DNA of 64,000 bases from Globodera rostochiensis (Eukaryota > Nematoda > Chromadorea > Rhabditida > Heteroderidae). Shown here in pieces: positions 10,701-18,814 of this stretch. The notes under the pieces are model-generated. The model was not told the origin of the DNA. It saw nothing but the letters and a program-made list of their open reading frames with translations, and searched no databases. Both the position numbers and the translations under genes were made by a program. The stretch is from the NCBI GenBank assembly GCA_018350325.1, contig JAEVLN010000024.1:1023248-1087247 (forward strand), written 5' to 3'. The stretch's first letter is position 1. Every line of letters begins with the position of its first letter.

Positions 10701-13359
10701 CAATCTCTTCTAAATTTATCTAAATTTCCGGAAAATTTCCGACTTTTTTATTAAGAAACCAATTCTCGATCGTAATCTCAGTAAATCTCGTTCGAGATTC
10801 TCGATCGAAATCTCAGTAAATCTTGTTCGAGATTATCGATCGAAATCTCGATCGACGAATAGGCTCGACCAAAAATTTTCGATATTTATCAGAATTCTCG
10901 ATCGAAATCTCGATCGACGAAATTATCTGCGATTTTTCCTCGATCGGTAAACTCGAGACAACTCTGGTATAAATATGTGTTGCGTTCAGCAAACCCGAAC
11001 CCGTGCCAACTGCCAATGTCCACGGGAGAGGGCCCATTCCGCTTGGAACGGTTTTACTTCGATTTGGTGTCCAAAACTTGCAAGTCGTTCATCTACAAGG
11101 GACTGAAGGGCAACCAGAACAACTTTCACAATTTGGTAATCCATTTTGTTCGAATGGCACAAATTTTTGCCGCCCAATTTCAGCGGAGCTGTCAGCTGAG
11201 CTGTCTCCCATTGGACAGTGCGTTTTATGTCAAACAAATTTTTAAAATCTTTGTTTGTAATGTGTCAACAACAAAAAAAAAAGGTTTTAAGACTGCAAAA
11301 CGGTAGTTCCGGTGGTTTTTGGAGTCGTGGAATCCGGGATTATGTTTTTTGTTTCAAAAAAATAATTTCTGATTTCTCCAGTTTAGAAAAGCATTTATTC
11401 GATTGTTGATTGGCTTTTTGTTGTAATTTTGTGATTTTTTAAATGATTTTAAGGCTAAAATTGTTTTTGCAAATTCAAATTCGGGGTCCGAAATCGGTCG
11501 AAATAAAAGACATAATCGGATCTACATCTCCGAAAACCCTCGGGACCACCTTTCTGTCGACTTTCCTTTTTTTCGGTTCTCACATAACAAACAAGAGTAC
11601 CCAAATGCTGAAGGCGTTCAATACCTTAAATGCTGCTTCAGATCCATGCATTGGACAACCGGCCAAATCAGCCAGTGGCCAAGTGTTCTTTTGCTCGGCT
11701 TCCAACCGGGACATTTGTCCGGTCAACTTTTGGTGCCATCTTGGAGCAGTTCCCGAGACGACAGTTTGCTGTCCTGGCGGTGTGTGTTGGCTGGCGCTGC
11801 ATTGTTCTGCCATATTTTACTTTTTGTTTAGCGACAAATCCCTGCTCCGTTCCATTGTCGCCAGGGACTGGCAATGCCGGGCTGGCCAGATGGTACTCAC
11901 TCGTTCGGGCACAGACGATTTTGAGTGTGGCATGGCTATAAACTTTTAGGCACAAAAAGCTCAGTGCTTTCACTCAAAAACGGTGCATGTTGTTCATTTT
12001 TCAATGAACTTATTTCGAAATCATGGCCACACTCAATTTGTCTTACGCCGGTTACTCCATGTCATTTCGACTAAGCCGACCCGGGGGCCCGGATTTGAAT
12101 TTTTTTTTTTGGAAAATTTAAAATTTTTCAAAATCAATTTGGGCTCAAAATCATTCAAAAGCATGAATTCGCGATGGGCAAAATCCATTTTTAGGGGTGC
12201 ATTTTTGAAAAATGCAATTTTTTGGGAGATTTTTTTAAAAAATCAAAATTTCTTCAAATTAAGTGCACCCCTAAGAAAAGGCTTTTCTTTTGGCAAATAT
12301 GCACTACAAAGATTTAATTTTTTGGGAGGAAGAGCGCCGTCGGGAGAAATTTTTGGATTTTGGTTAAGAAATGTCACCAAAATTTTGCAAAATTACGAAT
12401 TTTGCTTTGAAATCGAAAAATTAAAAAAAGTTTATATGAGAGTGGAGGATGCCCGGCGATGCCGACAGCGCCGCCGGAAAAATTTTTTTGTGTTTTGGGT
12501 GCATTTTTGGGAAAGAAAAAATTTGGATTTTAATTTTACGGGAGACGGGGTTACCCGGTTGGGTGCCTAAAGGGCATGCCGTTTCATATTAGACGACGAA
12601 TGCCACTTTTAGGTATTATAATGCGGATGAGCGGCAATGTGTGTCATTCCAATACAACGGCAAGCGGGGCAACCAAAACAACTTTTTGACACCGGACGAA
12701 TGTCGTGGTGCATGCCCGGGTATGTACATTAGAACAATTTGTATTTATGGCGTCGTGGACAAAATGTCCAACGGACTAATGGGCCAAGAGGAAAATTTCC
12801 CGCGTCCCATATTGAAATTCGGACAAAATGTTCACGAAAAATGTACAATTCGATTACTTTGTGCGATTTTCTGTTGTTTTGTGCGATTTTCCATTAGAGG
12901 GCTTTTTGTCCGTAGGACCTTTTGTCCGATTTTTCGTTATGAGAAATTTTATCCGATTTTCCATTTATAGGGGACCTTTTGTCCGTGGACCTTTTGTCCG
13001 ATGTTTTGTTATTGAACCTTTTGTCCGGGTTTCCATTAGTCGGGGGAGAGGGGGGGTGGGGGGGATCTTTTGTTCGTGGGGACATTTTATCCGTATGCGC
13101 CCATTCTTTGGCTCTTTTCAGCTCAACTTTGTCTGCTGTCCGTTGACCGCGGGTCGTGCAGCGGGCGCCAAACGCGTTACGCGTTTGATCGGCAAAAGGT
13201 TTTTGGCACCCGCTGAGCGTAAAAGCTGTGGATGCGAAAATAAATTGCCAAATTTAGTCACAGTGCGTCCCATTTGAGTACAGCGGCTGCGGTGGAAATC
13301 TAAACAACTTTTTGACCATGCAAGAGTGCCAACAAATTTGTGGCAGCGTTCGAATATAA
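1706..13359 (+). CDS. Secreted multidomain Kunitz/lustrin-type cysteine-rich protein
   Basis: Extracellular matrix or inhibitor-like protein of roughly 900 residues. Exons read by frame, splice site and phase: 1706-1894, 2319-2508, 2583-2637, 2735-2853, 3272-3593, 3658-3732, 4611-4760, 5270-5440, 5504-5656, 9131-9430, 9479-9517, 10109-10258, 10315-10443, 10990-11135, 11184-11217, 11642-11779, 11832-11892, 12613-12719, 13122-13198 and 13258-13359. The first exon carries a signal peptide ending LLLNAHA. Seven Kunitz domains (motif GNxNNF, then xxxxC-xxx-C) alternate with five lustrin domains (motif [15 protein letters not shown]). The exon at 3272 encodes a Ser/Gln-rich linker. The exons 6 to 7 join does not keep phase; an extra exon, perhaps 3899-3967, is probably missing, so a split into two genes cannot be excluded. 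Kunitz/lustrin mixtures are known in nematode cuticle and moulting proteins; the role here is inferred. Confidence 0.85.
1922..2036. mobile_element. hAT-like MITE with CAGGGTGGCC termini in intron 1 of the Kunitz gene
   Basis: Terminal inverted repeats CAGGGTGGCC and GGCCACCCTG enclose 115 bp. The flanks are GGTCACAT (1914-1921) and GGTTACAT (2037-2044), matching at 7 of 8 bases. The interior repeats the words AGCAGG and CCTGC in both directions. CAGGG ends and 8-bp target duplications are typical of hAT elements. A related but degraded stretch lies at 36479-36600. Confidence 0.7.
3968..4052 (+). repeat. tRNA-derived SINE-like unit (A and B boxes)
   Basis: TGGCTCAGTGG (3977-3987) matches the polymerase III A box and GTTCGAACCC (4022-4031) matches the B box, 34 nt apart as in tRNA genes. 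The anticodon region is AT-rich and no cloverleaf forms by eye, so this looks like a SINE head or a tRNA pseudogene. It sits just after a possible splice donor of the Kunitz gene. Confidence 0.4.
4260..4391. repeat. Two copies of a GGCGCC-hairpin plus poly-C repeat
   Basis: Two units near 4262-4291 and 4345-4391. The better one reads AGCGGCGCCTATCGGTACCG, a near-palindrome, preceded by TTTCTC and followed by a run of C. Similar units occur near 15.09, 19.76, 36.05, 36.16, 45.41 (reversed) and 62.61 kb, so this is a dispersed family. Confidence 0.6.
4761..5269 (+). other. GC-AG intron of the Kunitz/lustrin gene
   Basis: The lustrin exon ends AACAAGCCAG and is followed by GCATGT. The next exon starts after TTAAAG. 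Only this GC donor keeps the domain intact and carries the phase (1) correctly into the next Kunitz exon. AG|GCATGT is a good GC-type donor. Confidence 0.65.
5058..5184. mobile_element. TAGGGTTGAGCCCCG inverted-repeat element
   Basis: The termini TAGGGTTGAGCCCCG and CGGGGCTCAACCCTA are perfect 15-bp inverted repeats. The interior alternates GGTCGGG and CCCGACC words. The flanks ATTCACAC and ATTTTACA do not form a clear target duplication. It is the same family as the 33.62 kb element and lies in the GC-AG intron. Confidence 0.7.
6057..8853 (-). CDS. Prolyl 4-hydroxylase alpha-type 2OG-Fe(II) dioxygenase (short form)
   Basis: Hydroxylates proline in collagen-like chains in the endoplasmic reticulum; this is known of the family. 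Six exons on the minus strand: 8689-8853, 8237-8451, 8021-8186, 7496-7691, 7003-7130 and 6057-6188. All joins keep phase and give 333 residues. An N-terminal hydrophobic segment (about residues 8-25) is a signal peptide or anchor. The catalytic core is visible: the iron ligands HYD in [11 protein letters not shown], the distal His in LHAACP, and the 2-oxoglutarate Lys in [12 protein letters not shown]. Other family landmarks are [19 protein letters not shown] and GGSTVFP. At 333 residues it lacks the N-terminal and peptide-binding regions of the usual alpha subunits of over 500. The gene is nested in a 3.5-kb intron of the Kunitz/lustrin gene on the opposite strand. Its introns hold three repeats. 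Confidence 0.9.
7200..7470. repeat. TCTCGATCGAGAATC palindromic word array
   Basis: Dense reiteration of TCGATCGAGAA, TCTCGAT and ATTTCGATCG in both orientations inside intron 4 of the prolyl hydroxylase gene. The ends are not sharp enough to define termini or a target duplication. Confidence 0.6.
7809..7965. mobile_element. hAT-like MITE with exact 8-bp TSD (GTGTAAAC)
   Basis: Flanked by GTGTAAAC at 7801-7808 and 7966-7973, identical over 8 bases. The element starts TAGGCTGGCACGTGACCG and ends CTGGTCCCG. The interior repeats GGGACC and TTTCAGTACT words in both orientations. It lies in intron 3 of the prolyl hydroxylase gene. The same words occur at 8498-8677 and 61.59 kb. Confidence 0.8.
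8498..8677. mobile_element. hAT-like MITE with exact 8-bp TSD (ATTTATTG)
   Basis: Flanked by ATTTATTG at 8490-8497 and 8678-8685, identical over 8 bases. Its ends read TAAGGGGTGGTAGCAGGG and CCCGTGCTATCCTCTA. The interior is built from GGGACC, CCGGGAC and ACGGGACC words. It lies in intron 1 of the prolyl hydroxylase gene. Confidence 0.8.
9555..10059. mobile_element. GGGATCGGGATT-word inverted-repeat element
   Basis: The ends TAGAGCGGGATCAGGAT and ATTCCGACTCCGCTTTA are imperfect inverted repeats. GGGATCGGGATT words crowd both ends, while the middle is AT-rich with an AGCAG/CTGCT patch and a G-run at 9740-9751. No target duplication is visible. It fills most of the intron between Kunitz-gene exons 9479-9517 and 10109-10258. 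Confidence 0.45.
10456..10966. repeat. CTCGAG/TCGATCGAAATCTCG word islands
   Basis: Two islands in one Kunitz-gene intron. The first (10456-10530) uses GAGTCTCGAG and CTCGGT words. The second (10755-10966) repeats TCTCGATCGAAATCTC in both orientations. Possible flanks GTATGCAT (10444) and GTATAAAT (10967) match at only 6 of 8 bases, so a single insertion is not proved. Confidence 0.5.
11300..11590. repeat. Half copy of a foldback element
   Basis: The sequence around AATGATTTTAAGGCTAAAA and the stretch ending TTCTGTCGACTTT resembles one arm of the larger foldback at 42.3-43.4 kb. It lies in a Kunitz-gene intron. Similarity was judged by eye only. Confidence 0.35.
12755..13093. repeat. Island of TTTTGTCCG / GGACAAAATGTCC words
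   Basis: At least seven copies of ACCTTTTGTCCG or a close variant, with inverted counterparts (GGACAAAATGTCC) at the left side. It sits in the intron before the last Kunitz domain. It resembles the word-array arms of the elements at 45.97 and 62.8 kb but uses its own word and has no internal ORF. Confidence 0.6.
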
Positions 13360-13575
13360 AAGTGATTTCTCAGAAAAATCATTAGTGTTGATATTATTGT
13401 AAACCGTTCTCATAACAAACACCAAATGATTTAGTCTCTCCGTAAATAAATTTTTTTTTTTTTGTAAAATTGGGAAACCCGGAAATCGGGCACCAGGCAT
13501 TAAGCGGCTCAGAGAAAATTAAAACTAAAATTCATAAATAATTGTTGAATAAAGCCTATCATTTTGTCTTTATTT

Positions 13576-14680
13576 CTACACGGAGTGTTCAACTTCTGTT
13601 CTTTCTGTTCTTTTTTTCTTTGCATAATTCCAGGACCATAATTTATCATCCGACGAGGACATCGGATGTTCAGAAGTGCTACAATAACATTTTGTAATCC
13701 TTTAAAAAATAAATTTAATAAAAAATGAATCATTTCTAAATTTGAATACTCGTTATCCGCATAATCCGGCAATGAATTTTCATCAACGGAATTTACAAAT
13801 TTTTTTTTCCATCCGTATAGTGTTCTTCTTGAAATATTTAGAATATTGGCAATATCACTTTCACTAATTTTAAGATTTCTTTGCTTAATTTTGTAATATT
13901 TTTCCATCAATTCCAATTTTTCACTTTCGGAGTATAAATTTTGCGCTAAATTAAATTTAATAATTTTTGAAAAATAAATTCAAAAAATACCATTGACGGG
14001 AAGTCCAAATTCTTTTTTCCAACAACGAAATGTGTCTTTAGAAATTCGCAAATCTTTAGCAAGTTTATTTTGTTCTCCAATTGGCTCATTTTGATTTCAT
14101 TCATTCGCTCAACAAATTCGCGCTTTTTCTTCTCATAAAAACTTTTTTTGTTTATTTTTATTTTGCGGCTTAAGCCAAATTCTTTTTTCCATTTATAAAT
14201 TTTTTTGCGATTGGCTCCCAATTTTACTCCAATTTTACACTCAATTTTAACCCTTCCTTTTTTTGTAACTTTTCCCTTTTTCTTGAATTTTTCTTTCATC
14301 GCGAAAAATTTGCAAATAATTTCTCGTTTTTCTTTCTCAGAGAATTCATTTTCATCATTAATTCCTTCAATTGTTTCATCTTCACTTTGATCAATGCGAT
14401 CCGGGTCTTCCTGTGTAAGATTCTGATCAGTCGAATCCGAATTATAAGCTTCAACATCCTGATCAATATTGTCATCATGATCAGCTTGTTCATTTAGTGC
14501 ATTTTCTCCCGAGTTTAACGGCGATGTTTCCAATTTTATATGTTGATGGTCATTTTCGTCCCATCCTTTCCCATATATTTCATCAAAAGTTGGTCGAATT
14601 TTTCCATCTTTTGGTTCATTAACAGACAAAATTAAATGTGTTGAATTTAAAAATAGAAATAATAAAAGCAAGAAATTCAT
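13576..14680 (-). pseudogene. HTH-repeat secreted family, copy A (frameshifted)
   Basis: Copy of the family described at 17257-18412. Exon 1 (13991-14680) has the signal peptide and acidic region (TFDEIYGKGWD), then the first HTH-like repeat ending YKWKKEFGL. A one-base deletion near 14088 (CAATTGGAGAAC where copy C has CAATTTGGGGAAC) shifts the frame in the second repeat. Exon 2 (13750-13945) and exon 3 (13576-13678, TSEHPM...KKKRTERTE) are preserved with good splice sites. If the base loss is real, the product is truncated or altered after about residue 195. Confidence 0.75.
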
Positions 14681-15085
14681 TTTCTCGAGATTTGGCTCTG
14701 AAAGAATTATTGGATTGTTTTATTTTAATTTTAATACCCACCGTTTGCTAAATATTTTATAATAAAAATTAATATGTCATCAAGAAAAAAAAATTTATTT
14801 TTTATTATTAATAAATTATGTTAATTTTTATGGTTGAATGTGCATGTCAATAATAAAATATAAATAATGTTATAGGTTTTCTTGACGTTTTCCTGTGTAG
14901 TTTAAATATTTATAAACAATAACCAAATGAAGAGCGAATTGCCATTTGTGATTTGTAGTGTTTTTGCACCAATACTTTCGGATTTTAAAACATTCCGGCT
15001 TTTCGACGTACCCAGGATTTTTTTTTTTTGGGGGAGGGGGGGGGGTAATTTTTATAACTTGTTCAAAGTTGTTAGTTAAAAAATT

Positions 15086-15117
15086 TTTCGCCAGCGCCGA
15101 TAAGCGCCGGCGGACCT
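15086..15117. repeat. GGCGCC-hairpin repeat copy
   Basis: GCCAGCGCCGATAAGCGCC is a reversed, degenerate copy of the dispersed hairpin unit seen at 4.35 kb. A G-run at 15030-15043 lies close by, matching the poly-C tail of the other copies in reverse. Confidence 0.4.
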
Positions 15118-15239
15118 CTTCCATTCCTAAAAAAAGCTACCGCTAACCCCTCCCGCCCCCCAGAAGTAAAGCAGAGCTGTTAAAAAAATTGATGATGAAG
15201 ACAATTAAAGTTGAAGACAATTTTTTATTATCGATAGTG

Positions 15240-15440
15240 CAAAAATTTCCCTTGAAAAAATTTCGGATTTCGGGTTTCGGATTCCGGATCGTGATTTACA
15301 AGAATTCGGATTTCGGTACCAATTAGGTATACCGACCGAGAAAATTTTGGGATTTCGGTATTTTTGGTATCGGTATTTCTTCGGTATTTTACCGAAATAC
15401 CGATACCGAGCCATCTCGGAATACCGCGGTATTTTTTAAG
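15240..15440. repeat. TTTCGGATTTCGG / CCGAAATACCG word island
   Basis: Reiterated TTTCGGATT, CGGTATTT and ACCGAAATACC words in both orientations. Similar islands with this theme lie at 35.79-35.88 and 36.32-36.46 kb. No terminal repeats or target duplication could be fixed. Confidence 0.5.
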
Positions 15441-15480
15441 CGGCACAAAGAAAATTAAAACTAAAATTCACAAGTTAAAT

Positions 15481-16240
15481 TGTTGAATTAAGTGTCGGAT
15501 CTCCCTGTCGGTTGGTTGGGAGTTCCTCCAAGATTCGCACACGTTAGTGCTTTGGTGGGCCGGAGGAAAGTGGTGGCGTTTGGGCCCGGTGGTGGAGAAA
15601 ATACGCCAAAGTTTTCACACAATTTTATCAGCTCAAACTTGGGTAATTAAACCGAGATTTCTTTCGAAATGTGAAACACAAAAGTGATCACCTAGGATTG
15701 AGGTGATCACACAAGTGACTAGTGGGGGACAATGGTCTGCTCAATTGGTCAGTTGGATGCAATGGACAAACCGGAAATTGGATGACCCGGGATTCCCCAG
15801 AAATGAATGAAGATTAGACAGAGGATTTGCCGGAGAAATGAATGGAGTTGAAAGAAATGTTTGATGTGGATTTTGGATGAATTGGCCAAAAGAGGTTAAT
15901 GGATTTGGACTGACGGATACCGAGTGGTTAAATCTATGGATTGATTGGAAAATGTTGTGCAGAGTGAAGGGGGAGGGGGGTATAGGATGGTCGAGAGTGA
16001 AACTGTTGATGAGTGGCAAAATGCCTTGAATGTGGTCAATGAATGAGACTGAACTGATTTGTGGTGAAGAGCGGCGTGCTTATAAAGGGGCCAAAATTGT
16101 TTACCAGACGGTGGGTGAGTTAGCAATTGACTGACATATTGATCAATTGGGGAGATAAGAGCGAAAATGTGCATATGGGCAAAAATGGGATGGCTTTCGA
16201 ATTATTTGGTCCACTTATCAAAAAGGTGCACCTTTGTGCA
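15481..16240. other. Unrelated block replacing the 3' half of HTH-family copy B
   Basis: The 3' flank of the family (15436-15480, shared with 13500-13560 and 55440-55490) is separated from the surviving part of copy B by this 760-bp block. The long minus-strand frames in it show no known domain. It could be a single insertion or a replacement; I recognise nothing in it. Confidence 0.4.
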
Positions 16241-16712
16241 AAATACCCAAATCTTTAATAAGTTTATTCTGTTCTCCTGGCGGGCACATTTTGATCTCTT
16301 CCATTCGTGTAATAAATTCGCGTTTTTCAAATTGGGAATTTTCCCTTTTTCTTAAATTCTTTTTTCATCGCGTGAAATTTGGAAATAATTTCTCGTTTTT
16401 CTTTTTCATTAAATTCATTTTCTTCATTAATTCCTTCAATTGTTTCATCATTACTTTGATCAATGCGATCCGGGTCTTCCTGTGTAAGATTCATCAATGC
16501 GATCCGGGTCTTCCTGTGTAAGATTCTGATCAGTCGAATCCGAATTATAAGCTTCAACATCCTGATCAATATTGTCATCATGATCAGCTTGTTCATTTAG
16601 TGAATTTTCTCCCGAGTTTAACGGCGATGTTTCCACTTTTATTTGTTGATGGTCATTTTTGTCCCATCCTTTCCCATATATTTCATCAAAAGTTGGTCGA
16701 ATTTTATTGAAT
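16240..16712 (-). pseudogene. HTH-repeat secreted family, copy B (fragment)
   Basis: Only the acidic middle of exon 1 survives, from IRPTFDEIYGKGWD onwards. The signal peptide is gone: a deletion joins the conserved 5' flank (AATGTGCATGTCAATG, near 16720) to the middle of the exon. A 33-bp tandem duplication near 16460-16525 (CAATGCGATCCGGGTCTTCC, twice) disrupts the frame. The HTH repeats and exons 2 and 3 are missing. Confidence 0.8.
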
Positions 16713-17226
16713 GTGCATGTCAATGCTAATAAATATAATTCATATAATGTAAATAATTTCACCAATCGATTTTTAAACATGCCATGGCATTTTTTTGTTT
16801 TTAGTTCTTATATGTTCTGATGAAACAGCTAGCCTTTTCGCGTTGGTTTGAGCTTTTTCATGGTTAAAATTACATATTTTAACATATGTATTTCGACGGT
16901 TTTCGGAAAAAGCATTTTTTGGCATTTTTGACCAAAAAAATTTGCAAAAATATACCCAAAAGATAGATTCTGGCTGTTTTTGAAAAATAATTCATTGCGT
17001 TCTTATTTGTTATTGTTTATAAATAGGTATTTAAATTACACAGAAAAAACGTCAAGAAAACCTATAAAATATGGTGCAATTATTTACATTTTATTATTGA
17101 CATGCACATTCAACCATAAAAATTAACATAATTTATTAATAATAAAATAAAATAATATGTTTTAATTTTTATTATGACTATCTAGCAAACTGTGGGTAAT
17201 TAAATTAAAATAAAACAATGCTTTAA

Positions 17227-17236
17227 TTCTTTCAGA
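17227..17236 (+). promoter_or_regulatory. Conserved 3' splice acceptor upstream of the ATG (likely trans-splice site)
   Basis: TTCTTTCAG|AGCC lies 21 nt before the start codon of copy C. The same acceptor with a short AT-rich leader precedes the ATG in copies A, D and F, in the solo flank at 36.83 kb, and in variant form (TTTTAG|AACC) in copy E. A conserved acceptor without an upstream exon is what a nematode spliced-leader site looks like; this is inference. Confidence 0.55.
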
Positions 17237-17256
17237 GCCAATAATTACACAAGAAA

Positions 17257-18412
17257 ATGAATGTGTTGCTTGTATTATTTTTATTTTTAACTGCATCACA
17301 TTTAATTTTGTCAGTCATTGAACCAAAAGTTGGGAAAATTCGACCAACTTTTGATGAAATATATGGGAAAGGATGGGACAAAGATGACCATCAACAAATA
17401 AAAGTGGAAACATCGCCGTTAAACTCGGGAGAAAATGCACTAAATGAACAAGCTGATCATGATGACAATATAGATCAGGATGTTGAAGCTTATAATTCGG
17501 ATTCGACTGATCAGAATCTTACACAGGAAGACCCGGATCGCATTGATCAAAGTGATAATGAAACAATTGAAGGAATTAATGATGAAAATGAATTCTCTGA
17601 GCAAGAAAAACGAGAAATTATTTGCAAGTTTTTCGCGATGAAAGAAAAATTCAAGAAAAAGGGAAAAGTTACAAAAAAAGGAAGGGTTAAAATTGAGTGT
17701 AAAATTGGAGTAAAATTGGGAGTCAATCGCAAAAAAATTTATAAATGGAAAAAAGAATTTGGCTTAAGTCGCAAAACGAAAATAAATAAAAAAGGTTTTT
17801 ACGAAAAGAAAAAGCGCGAATTTATTGCAAGAATGGATGAAATCAAAATGAGTCAATTTGGGGAACAAAATAAACTTATTAAAGATTTGGGCATTTCTAA
17901 AGACACATTTTATCGTTGGAAAAAAGAATTTGGTCTTCCCATCACAAAAAGTAAACTTAGAATATAACTGACAAAAATTATTCAAATTTAATTTAGCGCA
18001 ATACTCCGAAAGCGAGAAATTGGAATTGTTGGGAAAATATTACAAAATTAAACAACGAAATTCTAGAATTAGAGACAATGATATTGCCAAAAAGCTGAAT
18101 ATTGAGAGAACAGCACTATATAAATGGAAAAAACAATTTGATCCAATTTTGAATCAAAATTCTGTTGATAAAAATTCATTGACGGAGAATGGCCCAACTT
18201 TTACTGATAACGCGTATTCAATTTTAAAAATGTTTAATATTTTTTTGTAATTAAAAGATAAAATAATTTTAAAAGATTTATAAATAAATTTTTCTTATTG
18301 TAGCACTTTTGAACAGCCGATGCCCTCGTCTGATGATACTTTGTGGGCCTGGAATCAAACAAAGAAAAAAAGAACAGAAAGAATCGAAGTGAAACACTCC
18401 GTGAAGGAATAA
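17257..18412 (+). CDS. Secreted protein with three helix-turn-helix-like repeats, copy C (intact)
   Basis: Exons 17257-17950, 17997-18213 and 18304-18412 keep phase and give 339 residues. The signal peptide is MNVLLVLFLFLTASHLILSV. An acidic Asp/Glu/Asn region (about residues 25-115, with TFDEIYGKGWD) follows. Then come three basic repeats, each ending in a tryptophan motif: NRKKIYKWKKEFGL, SKDTFYRWKKEFGL and ERTALYKWKKQFD. Each resembles the HTH of IS3-type transposase OrfA or homeodomain-like proteins. The tail is basic (KKKRTER). A secreted protein with possible DNA-binding repeats suggests an effector or a recruited transposase domain, but no function is shown. Six copies and one flank relic lie in this window. 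Confidence 0.8.
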
Positions 18413-18814
18413 GGACATAATAATAAAAGTTGTTACCTTTATATTTTTTTGATCGAGAATTTTTGTTAGCCAGCAATCTGAAATTTCCTAATTTATCTGA
18501 AAATTCAAAAATTTTTAAATATTTGACAATTTCGTAAAATAAAACTTTATGTCATTATTTTAGGCCCCGAATAATCTTGATTTAATGCGTTTCATAAGAT
18601 TTCGACGAAAAGACTCGAAAATTTGTTGAAGTTCAGAATTCTAACATTTCTTAAAATCCAAAGCATCATAAAAAACATTTAAAATAAAAAATGGACTGTA
18701 AAAAACATTCAAAAATAATAATTCGCTATTTTTTAATATTTGCTGTCTTGTCCCTACATTTGTGCCGGCACATCTGCTGATTCGAATGCATCAATTATCA
18801 TTTTGATTTTATCT

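Noticed and set aside
13509..13916. 135-codon minus-strand frame in HTH copy A
   Set aside because: It reads through intron 2; the conserved GTATTC donor and TTGTAG acceptor shared by copies A, C and E show the true exon 2/3 structure.
15741..16174. Two overlapping minus-strand frames of 92 codons
   Set aside because: Composition follows the local low-complexity sequence; no family, start context or neighbour supports them.
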